From Blastomyces gilchristii SLH14081 (lineage: Eukaryota > Ascomycota > Eurotiomycetes > Onygenales > Ajellomycetaceae), in the NCBI RefSeq assembly GCF_000003855.2, contig NW_003101682.1, positions 7,124,186 through 7,188,185 on the forward strand: a stretch of 64,000 nucleotides of DNA. Reading direction: 5' to 3'. Shown in pieces: positions 1-10,902 of the stretch (position 1 is its first letter; the number at the start of each line of letters is the position of its first letter). Position numbers and translations under genes: made by a program. The notes beneath the pieces were generated by a model, which saw only the letters and a program-made list of their open reading frames with translations, was not told the DNA's origin and made no database searches.

Positions 1-2133
1 TATTATATTTAATATATCTTCTTGTTTAATATAACACTGATAATGAGTCTTTATAGTATCTGTATAATAGAAATGATGAATTTCATGTTTACTGCAAGCT
101 TTGTATTGAAGCATATTTCATTTATTCAGTTTTCAATTACTAATGAATGAATTGATTAATAAGTAATTGATAATTGATTGATAAATGATTAACAACTACT
201 TCACTCATCTCAGTACTCTCTGAAGAAGACTTTGATCTCTTTCAAAAGCATAGAACTTGTTATGAGTCTGCTCTGCGGCATTTATATAATTTCAAACTAA
301 ATCATATACTGCACAAGATATCAAACTACAATATTTATTCAATTCAGAAGCAATAACATCATTTTTTTTATAAACAGCTCAATTTTGAATTTTTTTCAAC
401 TCATGTTCTATCTATCAATTAGTAATTGATTGTTAATTACTTTTAAATTACTTACAAATTAATAAATTGCATAATTTTATATAGTCATTCTGAGATTTGC
501 AATTCAAAAGACTTATCATATGATTTCAAGCTGAGGTACCTCAATTCTGAGTTCTCACTATGTTGAAAATGCCGTGGAAAAAATGAATATGATAAAAGAT
601 AAGAACATTCTTCAGTTGTCAATCAAATAATTAATGTTCAGAATTGATAGATATAAGATATTATACTAGGCCTAAGTGAATTAATTAGCAGAGGTTTGTC
701 AATTGATTATCAATTAAATATTAATTAATTATCAGTTATCTGTTTTATGCATATATTCATAATAATTGTCTGTATTCTCAATTCATGCAGATAGTTAAAA
801 GAAACAGATTAATTCTACAGCTTTTATACTACTGCAAATGTTTATTAAAATAAGTGATAATATCTCTCAGAATTTTTCTGCTCTGTAAAGATTCAACACA
901 AGATAATAACTAATTATGAATTAATTATCAATCAGTTGTGAATAAATACTTCAAAAAGCACTCACTTTTTTCATGCTGAGAAAGATATGTTGCAAAGATT
1001 ATCTCATTTATTTTTGAAGATTTAATATATTTGTATGATATATTAACTTCAAAAGAGAAAAGACTAAGAAGAAGAGCTGCTTATTCTTTTAATATATAGA
1101 TAATTATCAAATCTTTCTCATTCTGACAAATGTTCTGTACATAGTTCTATATACAATCAATTAGTAACTGATTGTAAATTGATTCAAAATTGATTCTATC
1201 TTCAAAGCTGAATTTTAATCTAGTTAAAATAGAACTTTATTGTAATCTTAATCTGTAGAAAAACTCAATAGTTGTTATTTTTATAGTATAGCTTAAAATC
1301 AATTCATATTGATAAAACTGGTGTGAATTTCAGTCAGACTCTGACTATTATACTCATCACAAAATTTCTGTAAAGCAGGACTTTTGAGAAAGAATGCTAA
1401 AAATAATCAATATTCAATCAATTGAAAAATAATTAAGAATCAATTAGAACTTATATAATATTATATTTAATTCTTATATTTCTTAAATCAAGATAAGAAT
1501 TCAGTTCATAATTATTACAGATGATTTGTTAAGAGAAGAAGAAGAATATGTATGATTTTTATAAGAGATAAACAGTATATAAGAATAGTTTACTGAATTC
1601 ACTGAAATTATAATATGAAAAATAATATTATAAGATAATTTCTGCATTATTCTCTAATCAGTAGAATGATTAAATTCTAATAATTAATTATCAATCAATT
1701 GAGAATCAATTGAGAATTAATTAAGAATTGCTTATTATAAAACTTTCTTATACTTCTTAATTATTTCATAACTTCACATTTCTTCTTCATGAAAAAAAGA
1801 TTTTCTTATAAGATTCTTTCAAGAAATTCAATGTTCATCTGTGTAACTTCTTATACTGGTTGAAAGAAGTGATAAATATAATTTATCTTAAAAGAATTCA
1901 TATAAGAAATAAATAAAGCATGATATTCAGTGACGTTCTGCTAATTGATTAACAATCAGTTATCAATCAATTGAGAGCTAAATAAATTATACAGAAATCT
2001 CATGTTAATGAAAGACAGATACACAGATTTCTGTAAATTATATACAGAAAGTTTCTTCTTAAAACAGCACTTGAATCATCTGTGTAAAGCTAAGAAATTA
2101 ATTATTAATCAACTTTCAATCAGTTCTCAATTA
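1..2133. repeat. AT-rich low-complexity DNA with periodic AATTGA-core arrays
   Basis: No gene is seen here. The stretch is very AT-rich and contains short clusters of an imperfect repeat of about 11 bp with core AATTGA or its complement TCAATT. Clusters lie near 155, 412, 697, 907, 1155, 1408, 1680, 1940 and 2100, so most are about 215-280 bp apart. The sequence between clusters does not look alike from one interval to the next. The clearest cluster is at 1690-1730, where CAATTGAGAAT recurs in tandem. It ends where the first LINE is inserted. It could be a decayed satellite or very old mutated transposon DNA. Confidence 0.6.
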
Positions 2134-2525
2134 ATTAACAATTAATTATTATTATTATTATTATTATTATTCTTCAATTATAGATGTATGCAGTCAGAGA
2201 CTATGACATCTACCTGAGAACTTTTAGTTCTCAGGGTTTTTCCTATATCTGTAAAGTTAACTATTATACATTCATCAATTTCAGATATGCAAAATCAGAA
2301 AATTTCAGCTCAGAATATAAAAACTGTTTACAAATTGCAGTGTTTTAACATCTTCTGATACTTTGAAACCATTTGACAATATCATGACAAAGGAAAAGAG
2401 AACACAGTCTCAAAGATAGACACATTAAATAGATAGACAGAAAGAAATTGAAAGGAAAAGATAAAGTAAAGAAAGACTGTAACAAAATAAATTATTAAAA
2501 GATAGTAAATAGCTGTTTTAACAGA

Positions 2526-5500
2526 CTATATCTGGTTGATTTCCCCCTCTTCATATTCAGATAATTCTGAATTTAGCTATTTTCTTATAGCTGCTTGAGT
2601 TTCTGATAGAAAGTCTATTAAGTATTTAATTCCTGTCTCAGTTGAGAATAAGAATCTCATATTTAATTGATTTAGATTATACTTCTCTTTCAATCTGGCT
2701 CTGAGACTATTGTATAATACACAGTGTATTACAATATACTCAGGATTCTCATTTGTATTACAGAATGAGCATTCTATTGAGTCAAATCTATCATCAAATC
2801 TTTGTATATAAGATTTGAAATAGCCATGTCCTAGTTTCAGCTGTATTATAGATGAGAATATTTTCTTTTTACATTTAATTGAACAAGATTTCCACTTGGG
2901 TTTTATTTTAAATCTTGAATAATGTATACTCTTCTTTTGTTTCTGCCAGCTTTTATTTCACTTGTCTAAACAAGATTCTTTTATTTTTCTCTTTATAAAA
3001 GATCAGAACACAATTTTTTGAATAGATCTGCTTAATTCTGCACTCTTTTTTACAGCTGAATCAGCCAATTCATTGCCATGAATATTCATATAAGCAGGAA
3101 CTCAGTGCAGATGAATTATCAGCTTTGATATTCTTCTCTTTTGAATTTTTAAAACAGAGTTTAAGATCAGTTCAAGATTCATTTGATCATTATAAATCTG
3201 ACTATTTCTAAGTCTTTTTAAAGCAGCTTGACTATCAGAGAATATCCATGCCTCTTTCAAACAATTTCCTCTTTTATAAGATTTTATTTCAATGAGTTTG
3301 AAAGCTTTCACTATTACAAATAGTTCAGCATCAAAGACTTCACATTCAGAGTCTAGATTTCAGAAATCTGAGATAAAATTGATATTATCTTCAGTATAAG
3401 CAATTCCTGCGCCTAATCTATTCAAGTTCTCATTTTTTGAGTCATCTGAATAAATCAGAATAGAGTCTTTTATATTAATTGTAGAAATTCTCTTCAAATA
3501 CTGTTCATATTCTTTCTCTTTTGATAGTTCACTTATTTGTAAGTCTATAAGAGATTCAAGCTTTTCTCTTCAGAGAGATAACTTCTCATGATCAACTTTT
3601 TCAACATTTAAAGAAGAAAATTGATTTTTAATCAGAGAGTATAGTCTGTACAGTTGAGAAGGCATTTTCTTTGAAGAATTATTTTCATTTCAATCAAGAA
3701 ATCTATTTCAATTCAGTTCATTATCAGAGTTAATTAATGGAAATGAAGAAGAGACTCTTTCTCTGATTATATGATTTGAGCTTATCTTTACAACTCTCAG
3801 AGCATAGTTCATACAGGCCTTTTCAAATCTAATAGCAGGAGAAGGAATTGAAGCTTCAATTTTCATTACTTTAATAGAAGATAATTTGAATGCTCTCAGA
3901 ATTCTTCTCAAGGCTCTGTTTTGCAGACTTTGAAAGAGTTCAGTGAAATTCCCTTGATTATTTCATTAAAATTGAACTTCATAATCAGCTACTGATGTAA
4001 TACAGGCTATATATAACTGTCTCATAGCCTGAAAGAATAGACCTCTCTCTGTATTTGATAGTCTGATTATGTTGTTCAATAGTCTTTCTGCCTTGACAGT
4101 TCTTTGTTGAATGTGATATTTAAAATTCAACTTGAAGTTTAACTATACTTCTAATCATTTGACATTTACACTGGGTTTAATCTCTCTATTTAAAAGAGTT
4201 AGAGATAGTTCTTTCTCATTGAATCTAGAAAAGAAATGAATTAACTCAGTTTTATTTATATTAAATTGAATTTGATTGATATCTGCTCTAATAAAGATTT
4301 TCTTTGCAGCTTCTTCAATTACTTTCAAATTCTCTTTGATAGTTTTTAAGCTGTAAACTAGACTAATATCATTTATATAACTCAGAGATTGCACTATTCT
4401 CATATTTCTATTTTTGAATAGATATACAGTGTATATTGCAAATAAAATGAGTGAGATTGAAGATTTCTGTGATACTTCTATTTTTATCTCAGTCTTGTCT
4501 TATTTCATGCCATCAAAGAAGAGTTATATAATTCTTTTAGATATAAAACAGTTAACTCATTTTATTAGAGAAAGTGACAGTTTTAATATCTTCAATATCT
4601 GAATTAACTTTGACTTTGAAACATGATCAAATGCTTCTTTTATATTAATAAAAACTGCAGTTGAGATCAGACCCTCATGCTTTGCTATTTGAATATCATG
4701 AATAACTGAGAGAACAGTGTCAATTGCAGAACACTGTTTTCTATCTTTCATTTATTCACTGAATAAAAGAGAATCACTTATAGAGCTTATAAAAGATAGT
4801 TAAGTAGCTATTATCTTTTCTAAAACCTTTTCTAGGCAGTTCAATAGAGATATTACTCTATATGACTTAGAAATTGAAGTTTTTCTATTAGGTTTTGTAA
4901 GAATCACTTCAGTGACTTCTCTTCAGCATTCAGAATGATATTCATTTTTCAAGAGATTGAAAAAGAGCTCAAAATATTCATTCTTTAAGTAGAAATATGT
5001 ATTTTAAATAATCAAGTGATTAATTGAATCAGGACCTGCAGCAGTTTTAACAGAACTTGAGAAGATAGCTGACTCTAATTCATCTTGTATAAGATCAGGT
5101 CATTCTCAGTCATTTTTATCAATGTAGTTGAGAAGTGATATATTCTCTTTCTCTGAATCTGAATCTGAATCTGATAAGTTCTGAAAGAGAATTCTTATAA
5201 AAGCTTGACATTTTTTCTCAAAAGAGTTTGCTGTATATGATTCATTCTGAAACTCATATTCTAAGACTGGAAGTTTTGCTACACTTCTTATTTTAGTATA
5301 GTTAAAAGCTTTAAAAACTTTCTTTTCTTATGCTTCTTCAAGAAATTTATTCCAGCAGTCTGTTTTAACTCTTTTAATATCTGAAAAATATTCATTTCTG
5401 ACAGCTTTGAACTCTTCATCAGATATTACATCATTCTTTCAATCTCTTCTAGCAGTAGCTAATTCTTTTCTTTTAGATAAGATATTCTCATTTCATCAAG

Positions 5501-6488
5501 ATTTTGAATACTCAGAAGATTTTCTCTTTGAAATATTATCTTTAACACTTGTTAGAATAATAGATGTAATAAGCTTCACTCTATTCTCAAGTATTTCATT
5601 TGAGATATCTTGATCAGAATTTCAATATAGCTCATTCTGTCTTTCAGATTTTAACAGTTTTATGCTTTTTTCAACTGCTTTTCAATCGGCTTTTTCAAAG
5701 TTATACTGATTAGAGAGAAGAGGATTTTCACTCATTTATTTTTCACTCAGTTCAATATTAAATTAAATAATCTCATGACCTGATTCTGATGTCTCATTTG
5801 AATCAATAAATCAGTTTACAAGTCTTCTTTTCATTAGATTTTGTGACATGAAGATTAGATCTATAATAGATTTCTGTTTCATATCTTTTCTAAAGAATGT
5901 TTGTTGATCAGACTTATTAATCAAATCTATTGAATGCTCAAAGATTCATTCAATCAGATTATCAGCTCTCACTGCTCTCTTGCATTCTGAATTTCATTAG
6001 AAATGATATGCATTGAAATCTTCTGCAATTATAGAGTTTCTTGATGAAGTTATATTCAGAAATCCTCTATTAATTGTTCAGATATTATTATTTTTCTTCA
6101 ATAACTTTTCATTATAGATATTTATGAGCTGTATAATATCAAACTCATTTTCTTTATCTATAACATCACTCACCAGAATATCAGAGTCAGACATAATATC
6201 AAATCTTAGATTAAATTGATATCTTGATCTCTTTCTTTCATAGATCACTACTCTTGACTTTATCTCAGACTTTTGAGATAGAAAGCAGTAGTAGCTTGAA
6301 TGAGAAATGATATAATTTTACTCAGCATCAAAATTTGGTTCCTGAAGTAGTATAAAATCAACTTTTTATTCAAATACAATTTAAAGACAAGAATAAATAC
6401 AATTTGAGTTTCTATTCACATTATTTTGAATAAATGTGATTTTTAAAGAGTTTTCAAACTTTTTTTGTTGTTTTTGTTGTATATTCAT
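2526..6488 (-). pseudogene. LINE copy 1 ORF2: endonuclease, reverse transcriptase, RNase H
   Basis: A 1321-codon frame broken by stops. In order from the ATG at 6488: an AP-type endonuclease (a degraded GDFN-x-HH motif near 6010-6040, where the usual paired Trp codons are now TAA and TGA); a reverse transcriptase with FINIKEAFDHV near 4640-4670 and the catalytic box reading SYINDISL near 4370, where the expected YxDD has Asn for the first Asp; an RNase H domain (IYSDDSKNEN-type first motif near 3440, then FSDSQAALKRL and PAYMNIHGNELAD near 3060-3260); and a C-terminal CCHC finger near 2760. The Asp-to-Asn change is a GAT-to-AAT transition and the plus-strand copy shares it. Not expected to encode an active protein. 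Confidence 0.88.
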
Positions 6489-6517
6489 ACTAAAAGAGAG
6501 TAGAGATAGAGTAGAAT

Positions 6518-8119
6518 CTAGTCACTATTATCAGATAGTAGATTATAACTATTTTGAAAAGTAGAAATCTCAACTGCTTGCATTATATCTAGTTTATCAT
6601 CAGAGTCATTTCTCAATTCTCTAATCTTAACAGAAGTTTGAGGATTCAAATTCTGTTTACATTTAGCTGGAGAATTGAAGTTTGAAGATTTAGATAGTTG
6701 AGAGTTTCTTCTTTTTAAGCTTGCAGTTATAAGTCTACTGGCTTGACTCTTCTCTTCAGTTCTAGATTGACTTTGAGCTTCATCTTTTCTTCAGTTCTTT
6801 TGAGTTCTAGAAGCAAATATACATTCTTTTGAGCTAGATACATGTTTTTCTTTGTAATTAGAGCACTTAAGCAGAGTGTGTTAACATATTTCATCTCTTT
6901 TTGAGCATGTTTCACATTTATGCTCACTAGTTTTATGATCTCTGGCACAGAATGCACATTTTGAGTCTCTAAAACATGAGATTGCAAAGTGTTCATATCT
7001 TTGACAGTTTGAACACTGTGTTTGAGCTTTGAGATTCATTCTTGAGTCTTTGTATTCATGAACTCTCATTTTCAAACCTGCTACTCTTACTTCAGAGATC
7101 TTTGACTGTTCAAGTGTTTTTATATATACTAGAACAGAGATATTTCTCCTGCTTTATCTAAACTCAATTGAATTTAGTTATACAGACTTCTTTCTCAGTT
7201 GAATAGAGTTATATTCTTTCAATTCATTTTTGAGAAGTAGCATTTCTTCTTCACAGTCAAAAATTTCAACTGAAATATTATAAAGAATGAATTTATCTCA
7301 CTTTTCATCTCTCTCAGATAGAATTATTGTATTTAGTAAAGATTCTACTGCTAACTTTCAGAGATTCTCATTCTGAATAAGAAATTCAGCACTGAATTCA
7401 GGCATTGTAGTCAGAATAATGAAGTTTTCAAAGAATGATGACTCAATTAAAGCTATAACTGGTTTTTGAACTTCAATATCAGTTATCAACTGAGAAAAGA
7501 ACTGCTGATTAATTTCATTTCTGATTCTGAAAATGAGATTTGAGTTTAGCTTGTTTCTTTGCAGAATGTCCTGATTTGAGACTTTGAGAATAAGTCTTCT
7601 ATTTCTGAAGATTTGAAAGTTTTTCTCTTTTTACATTTTCTTTTTCACTTTTCTATGAATAGAGGTATGAGCAGTATTCTTCTCAGTTTTCTCAGGATTT
7701 TGAGCAGATTTTGAGACAGTAGGTTTAGAGACAGCAGATTCAGCTGCTTGAGCATATGTTTTCTTCTGATTCAAAGAAGAAGAAGAAGTAGAAAAAAAAG
7801 AAGAAGAGTAAGATGAAGAGTCAGTGATTGTATAAGGAATTTTCAATGTTTTTTGAACTTTGTTTGAGATTTCAAGTTTGAACTTGATCATCTTCTGTAG
7901 TTGTCTAGCCTGAGTATGAAGAATTAACAGAACTTCTTCATTTATCTCACTCAGACACTGCTTTTCAAGAATCTTGCTTACTTTTTCAAGTTTCTGTATT
8001 TCAAGAACTTATTATTTCTCTATTTCTTCTTTCTTTCTTCTCTTCAGAATTTCAATCTCAGGAATAGCATTTGAGAAAGCATCTTTTTTCACATCAACTG
8101 AGTGTATTTTTGAACTCAT
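6518..8119 (-). pseudogene. LINE copy 1 ORF1: zinc-knuckle RNA-binding protein
   Basis: A 534-codon frame with premature stops. The N-terminal third is charged and coiled-coil-like, followed by a Ser-rich linker near 7740-7830. The C-terminal half carries three Cys clusters near 6890-7030. The first is a canonical CCHC knuckle, CSNCQRYEHFAISC (C-x2-C-x4-H-x4-C); then come CAFCARDHKTSEHKC and CETCSKRDEIC. This is the ORF1 layout of fungal LINEs, whose product binds element RNA. It ends 29 nt before the ORF2 ATG. It is 18 nt shorter than ORF1 of copy 2, the difference lying at least partly in the Ser linker. Confidence 0.85.
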
Positions 8120-9784
8120 TGTTCTCACTCAATGAAAAGTTAGTCAGACTGTTTCAATTGAGATATTTCTAAGTCTGTTTTCAATTGAAAAGTTGGTCAG
8201 ACTGTTTCAAAAGAAGAATAGAAGACTTTTATGTATAAAACACCTGATTTTTTTCACACTAGTTCAGTAACTAGATTAGATTTTTGAAGAGAATCTAATA
8301 AACTAAAATTGATTTTTGAGATAAATCAATAAAATCTTTACAATCTCTTTCTTGAGATACAGTGAGAAAGAGTATGATATCAATTGATAATGAATCAGAT
8401 AATATGACAGTTTTTGAGAGAAAAACTGACAAAAAATAAATCAATTTTTTGCAGAGAAATTAATTAAAACTATTCAATTTTATTCTAAATCATTCAATTC
8501 TTCTCACACAACAAGTATGCAACTCAAATCAGTTAATAAAGAGTGTAAAAAAGAATTAAGTATTAATGAAAGCTCTTCAGTCACTGAAAAAGTAATTCTT
8601 ACTTAAAAGAATATGAAATTATGACAGAAAACAGCTCTGTTTTTTATTCTTTATAAGAATATTATGTAAAACTCAGAGAAAAACATCTTACTTTTTCAAG
8701 AGAAGTAAAAACCTATTTCTAAGATCTTTTTTTTGCATTAACTGCTGTAGAAGAATGAGATAGAAACTGCTAAGATATGCACTACTATATACTCTCTATC
8801 AAGACTTTCCCTCTTCAGAGTCTTAATATTATAGAGAATATAAGTCTGTTTCTATATAATAATATAAATATTGTCAGTGAGATGTAGAGGAACTGATTAT
8901 TTATATCTTAAAATAAAAGACTTTGTCAATGATTATATCAATATATAGTTAATTCTCAAATTCAATAGAAACCTAGTATTGCTGTTCTCAATCTCTTGCA
9001 GAATCTATTAAATATTGAGATATTAAAGCTAGATTTAATATATCTCACTGTGCAGGGATCAAAGGCTCAGTCAGATCTTGAAGTATACTGATTTTATAGT
9101 TGTTAATATGCTGTTGACTTATTATCTGCTGATTATGTATTGAATGCTGTTGCTGAGGTATCTTTTTGTATTATTCTGCTGAGAATGGGCCAGATTGAGA
9201 GGGATAGTACAAGGGTGAGACTTGGTGTTGAAGTCTAGATACACTGACGACAGACCATGAAGGTTGCACTTCAGAAGAGTCTGTTGGTTATGTACTTGAT
9301 ATTATCACTGAGGTATCTTTTTGTATTTTTCTGCCGGGGATGGGCCAGATTGGGAAGGGCGGTACGAGGGTGGGACTTGGCGTTGATGTTTTGGAACATC
9401 AAAGATGGACAGGGTTTTCGCGGAGGTCGCTTCTCAGATATCTCCACAATTACAGATCGGGGATCTTCCAAAATCAAGAAGATTAGCGCATATGGCTATG
9501 TCTCTTCACCTTACAATTTGTATGGCACTTTGGCCCGGGGTTGTGGTGTGATAGGGGTGAATGAGGGATAATCCCACACGGGAGTTTTGAACAACATCTA
9601 GTTCACATTTGGCTGGATATCTCCACCACCACACGGGGTATGCGGTCGGCGATGGGGTCCAAATGCTCATATGATCGAGGGCTTTTCGATGGATCTATCG
9701 GCGGGTTCTTATTCGAAAAATCGAGCGAGTTCGTGGTGGGGCGGTTGAATATGATGATTCAGACTGTAAAGAACTATCTCTGTG
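8120..9784 (-). promoter_or_regulatory. LINE copy 1 5' untranslated region with repeat units and GC block
   Basis: Upstream of ORF1, a GTCAGACT...TTTTCAATTG unit occurs twice at 8131-8212 (three times in copy 2). Further out, 9140-9240 is an AT-converted copy of a segment present in clean GC-rich form at 9295-9400; both contain GAGGTATCTTTTTGTAT followed by a GGGCCAGATTG-containing stretch. The outermost block, about 9295-9755, keeps many CpG sites. Tandem 5' units resemble promoter monomers of other LINEs; promoter activity is inferred. The last bases, about 9754-9784, differ from copy 2 and may be a slightly longer 5' end or untemplated sequence. Confidence 0.65.
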
Positions 9785-9798
9785 ATTAACAATTAATT

Positions 9799-10306
9799 CA
9801 TATTTAACAGTATTATATTTTCTCTGATTATTCTTAATTAACTGAATACTCTTCTACAGTTATTGAATATTTATTCATATTTTCTCTATAATCTTATTAT
9901 AAGATGTAAAATATAAATTTTAATCTAAATATTGACAGACTTTAATATCAGTGCATTTAAACTTGTACTTCTTTACTTTAAAATGAAGAAAAGAGTAATA
10001 TATTTCTTTAAATAAGTGAATAGAACTTTTTTCATACTGAATCTGAATCAATTATTAGTCAATTATTAATTAATTGAGAATTAATTTAGATTATCTACAT
10101 TATTCATTATTTGTGTTATTTTCTCAACATTTAAAGACTTAGTTAATATCACATATATATATTCTTGTATATAAGTTTTAGAATACTCAGACAGATCATG
10201 ACTATACTCTACTTTAAAGATATATATTAAATAAACAGTTACATCAGTTAGAGAGATAAGAACAGACTTAATCTGTGTATTTAAGTAATTAGTAATCAAT
10301 TGAAAA
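9799..10306. repeat. AT-rich spacer between LINE copy 1 and the Gypsy element
   Basis: No gene is seen. AT-rich host or satellite DNA with AATTGA-core clusters near 10030-10090 and 10285-10311. It is the same sequence type as 1-2133 and continues after the Gypsy element at 25685. Confidence 0.5.
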
Positions 10307-10311
10307 TCAGT

Positions 10312-10845
10312 TGTCACACTCCCAGCCGCGCTAAGGCTTCATTGCGGTTCCACACAGCTTATCACTTTTATGTGGATGATTTCATCTCATCTGAACTGGT
10401 TTCCAACCACTCTATGACATCATTCAGATATATTATAGAAAGATCTGATTGATGAATATAAGAATCTCACTTTAATACAAGATCAGCAGATTACTCTTTC
10501 TTAGCAATAAGATGCTGCTGAGATATCACTTTAGCTATTCTCACTCATGAAATAAGAGAAGAGTATTCACTCATTGTCTATATAGAATAGCTAGATACTG
10601 ACTTCTCATTAAAGAAGTCAGCAATTTATTTTTTCTTTAACTGAAATATATACAAGAGTTACTATATGTCTCATATAATCTTCTTAGTATACTAAGTATC
10701 ATATCTGTGATATTCTTATAATAACTCTGTAGTCTATAAGCTCACTATTTAAGCAAGATAGTTAAGCTCACTTATACAGCTTCTTAAATAACTATCTCTA
10801 CATGACACTGCTAACTAGTCACTGCTTCAGTTCTATCACATTATA
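10312..10845 (+). repeat. 5' LTR of Gypsy copy 1
   Basis: Begins TGTCACACTCCCAGCCGCGC and ends CACATTATA; an original CA end is inferred from the other copies, which end ATTACA. It aligns end to end with 25146-25679 and with the LTR at 57448-57980. It retains GC-rich ends, in contrast to the 3' LTR. Confidence 0.9.
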
Positions 10846-10902
10846 ATTTAAATCACTTAATCTGATTACAAGTTTGAATCAGTCAAGCTCTAATAGACTG
10901 AT

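Larger units (their letters stand above)
2148..9784 (-). mobile_element. Full-length Tad-like LINE retrotransposon, copy 1
   Basis: Non-LTR retrotransposon in minus orientation. The 3' end is an (ATT)n tract at 2148-2174 as read on the plus strand, i.e. a (TAA)n tail. The insertion is flanked by a 14-bp target-site duplication, ATTAACAATTAATT, at 2134-2147 and 9785-9798. From its own 5' end it has a 5' region of about 1.66 kb with a GC-rich block, ORF1 (zinc-knuckle protein), then ORF2 (endonuclease, reverse transcriptase, RNase H). It is nearly collinear with the copy at 16476-24024; ORF2 has the same length in both, so decay is by substitution rather than indels. The coding parts carry many in-frame stops, mostly TGA at tryptophan positions. 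Tad-clade assignment rests on domain order and fungal host. Confidence 0.9.

Noticed and set aside
9257..9571. 104-codon ORF in the GC block of LINE copy 1.
   Set aside because: Same reasons; it overlaps an ORF on the other strand and begins outside the shared block.
10846..10875. Primer binding site after the 5' LTR.
   Set aside because: The sequence after the LTR (ATTTAAATCACTTAATC) does not clearly complement a tRNA 3' end, probably because of mutation or a self-priming mechanism; not called.
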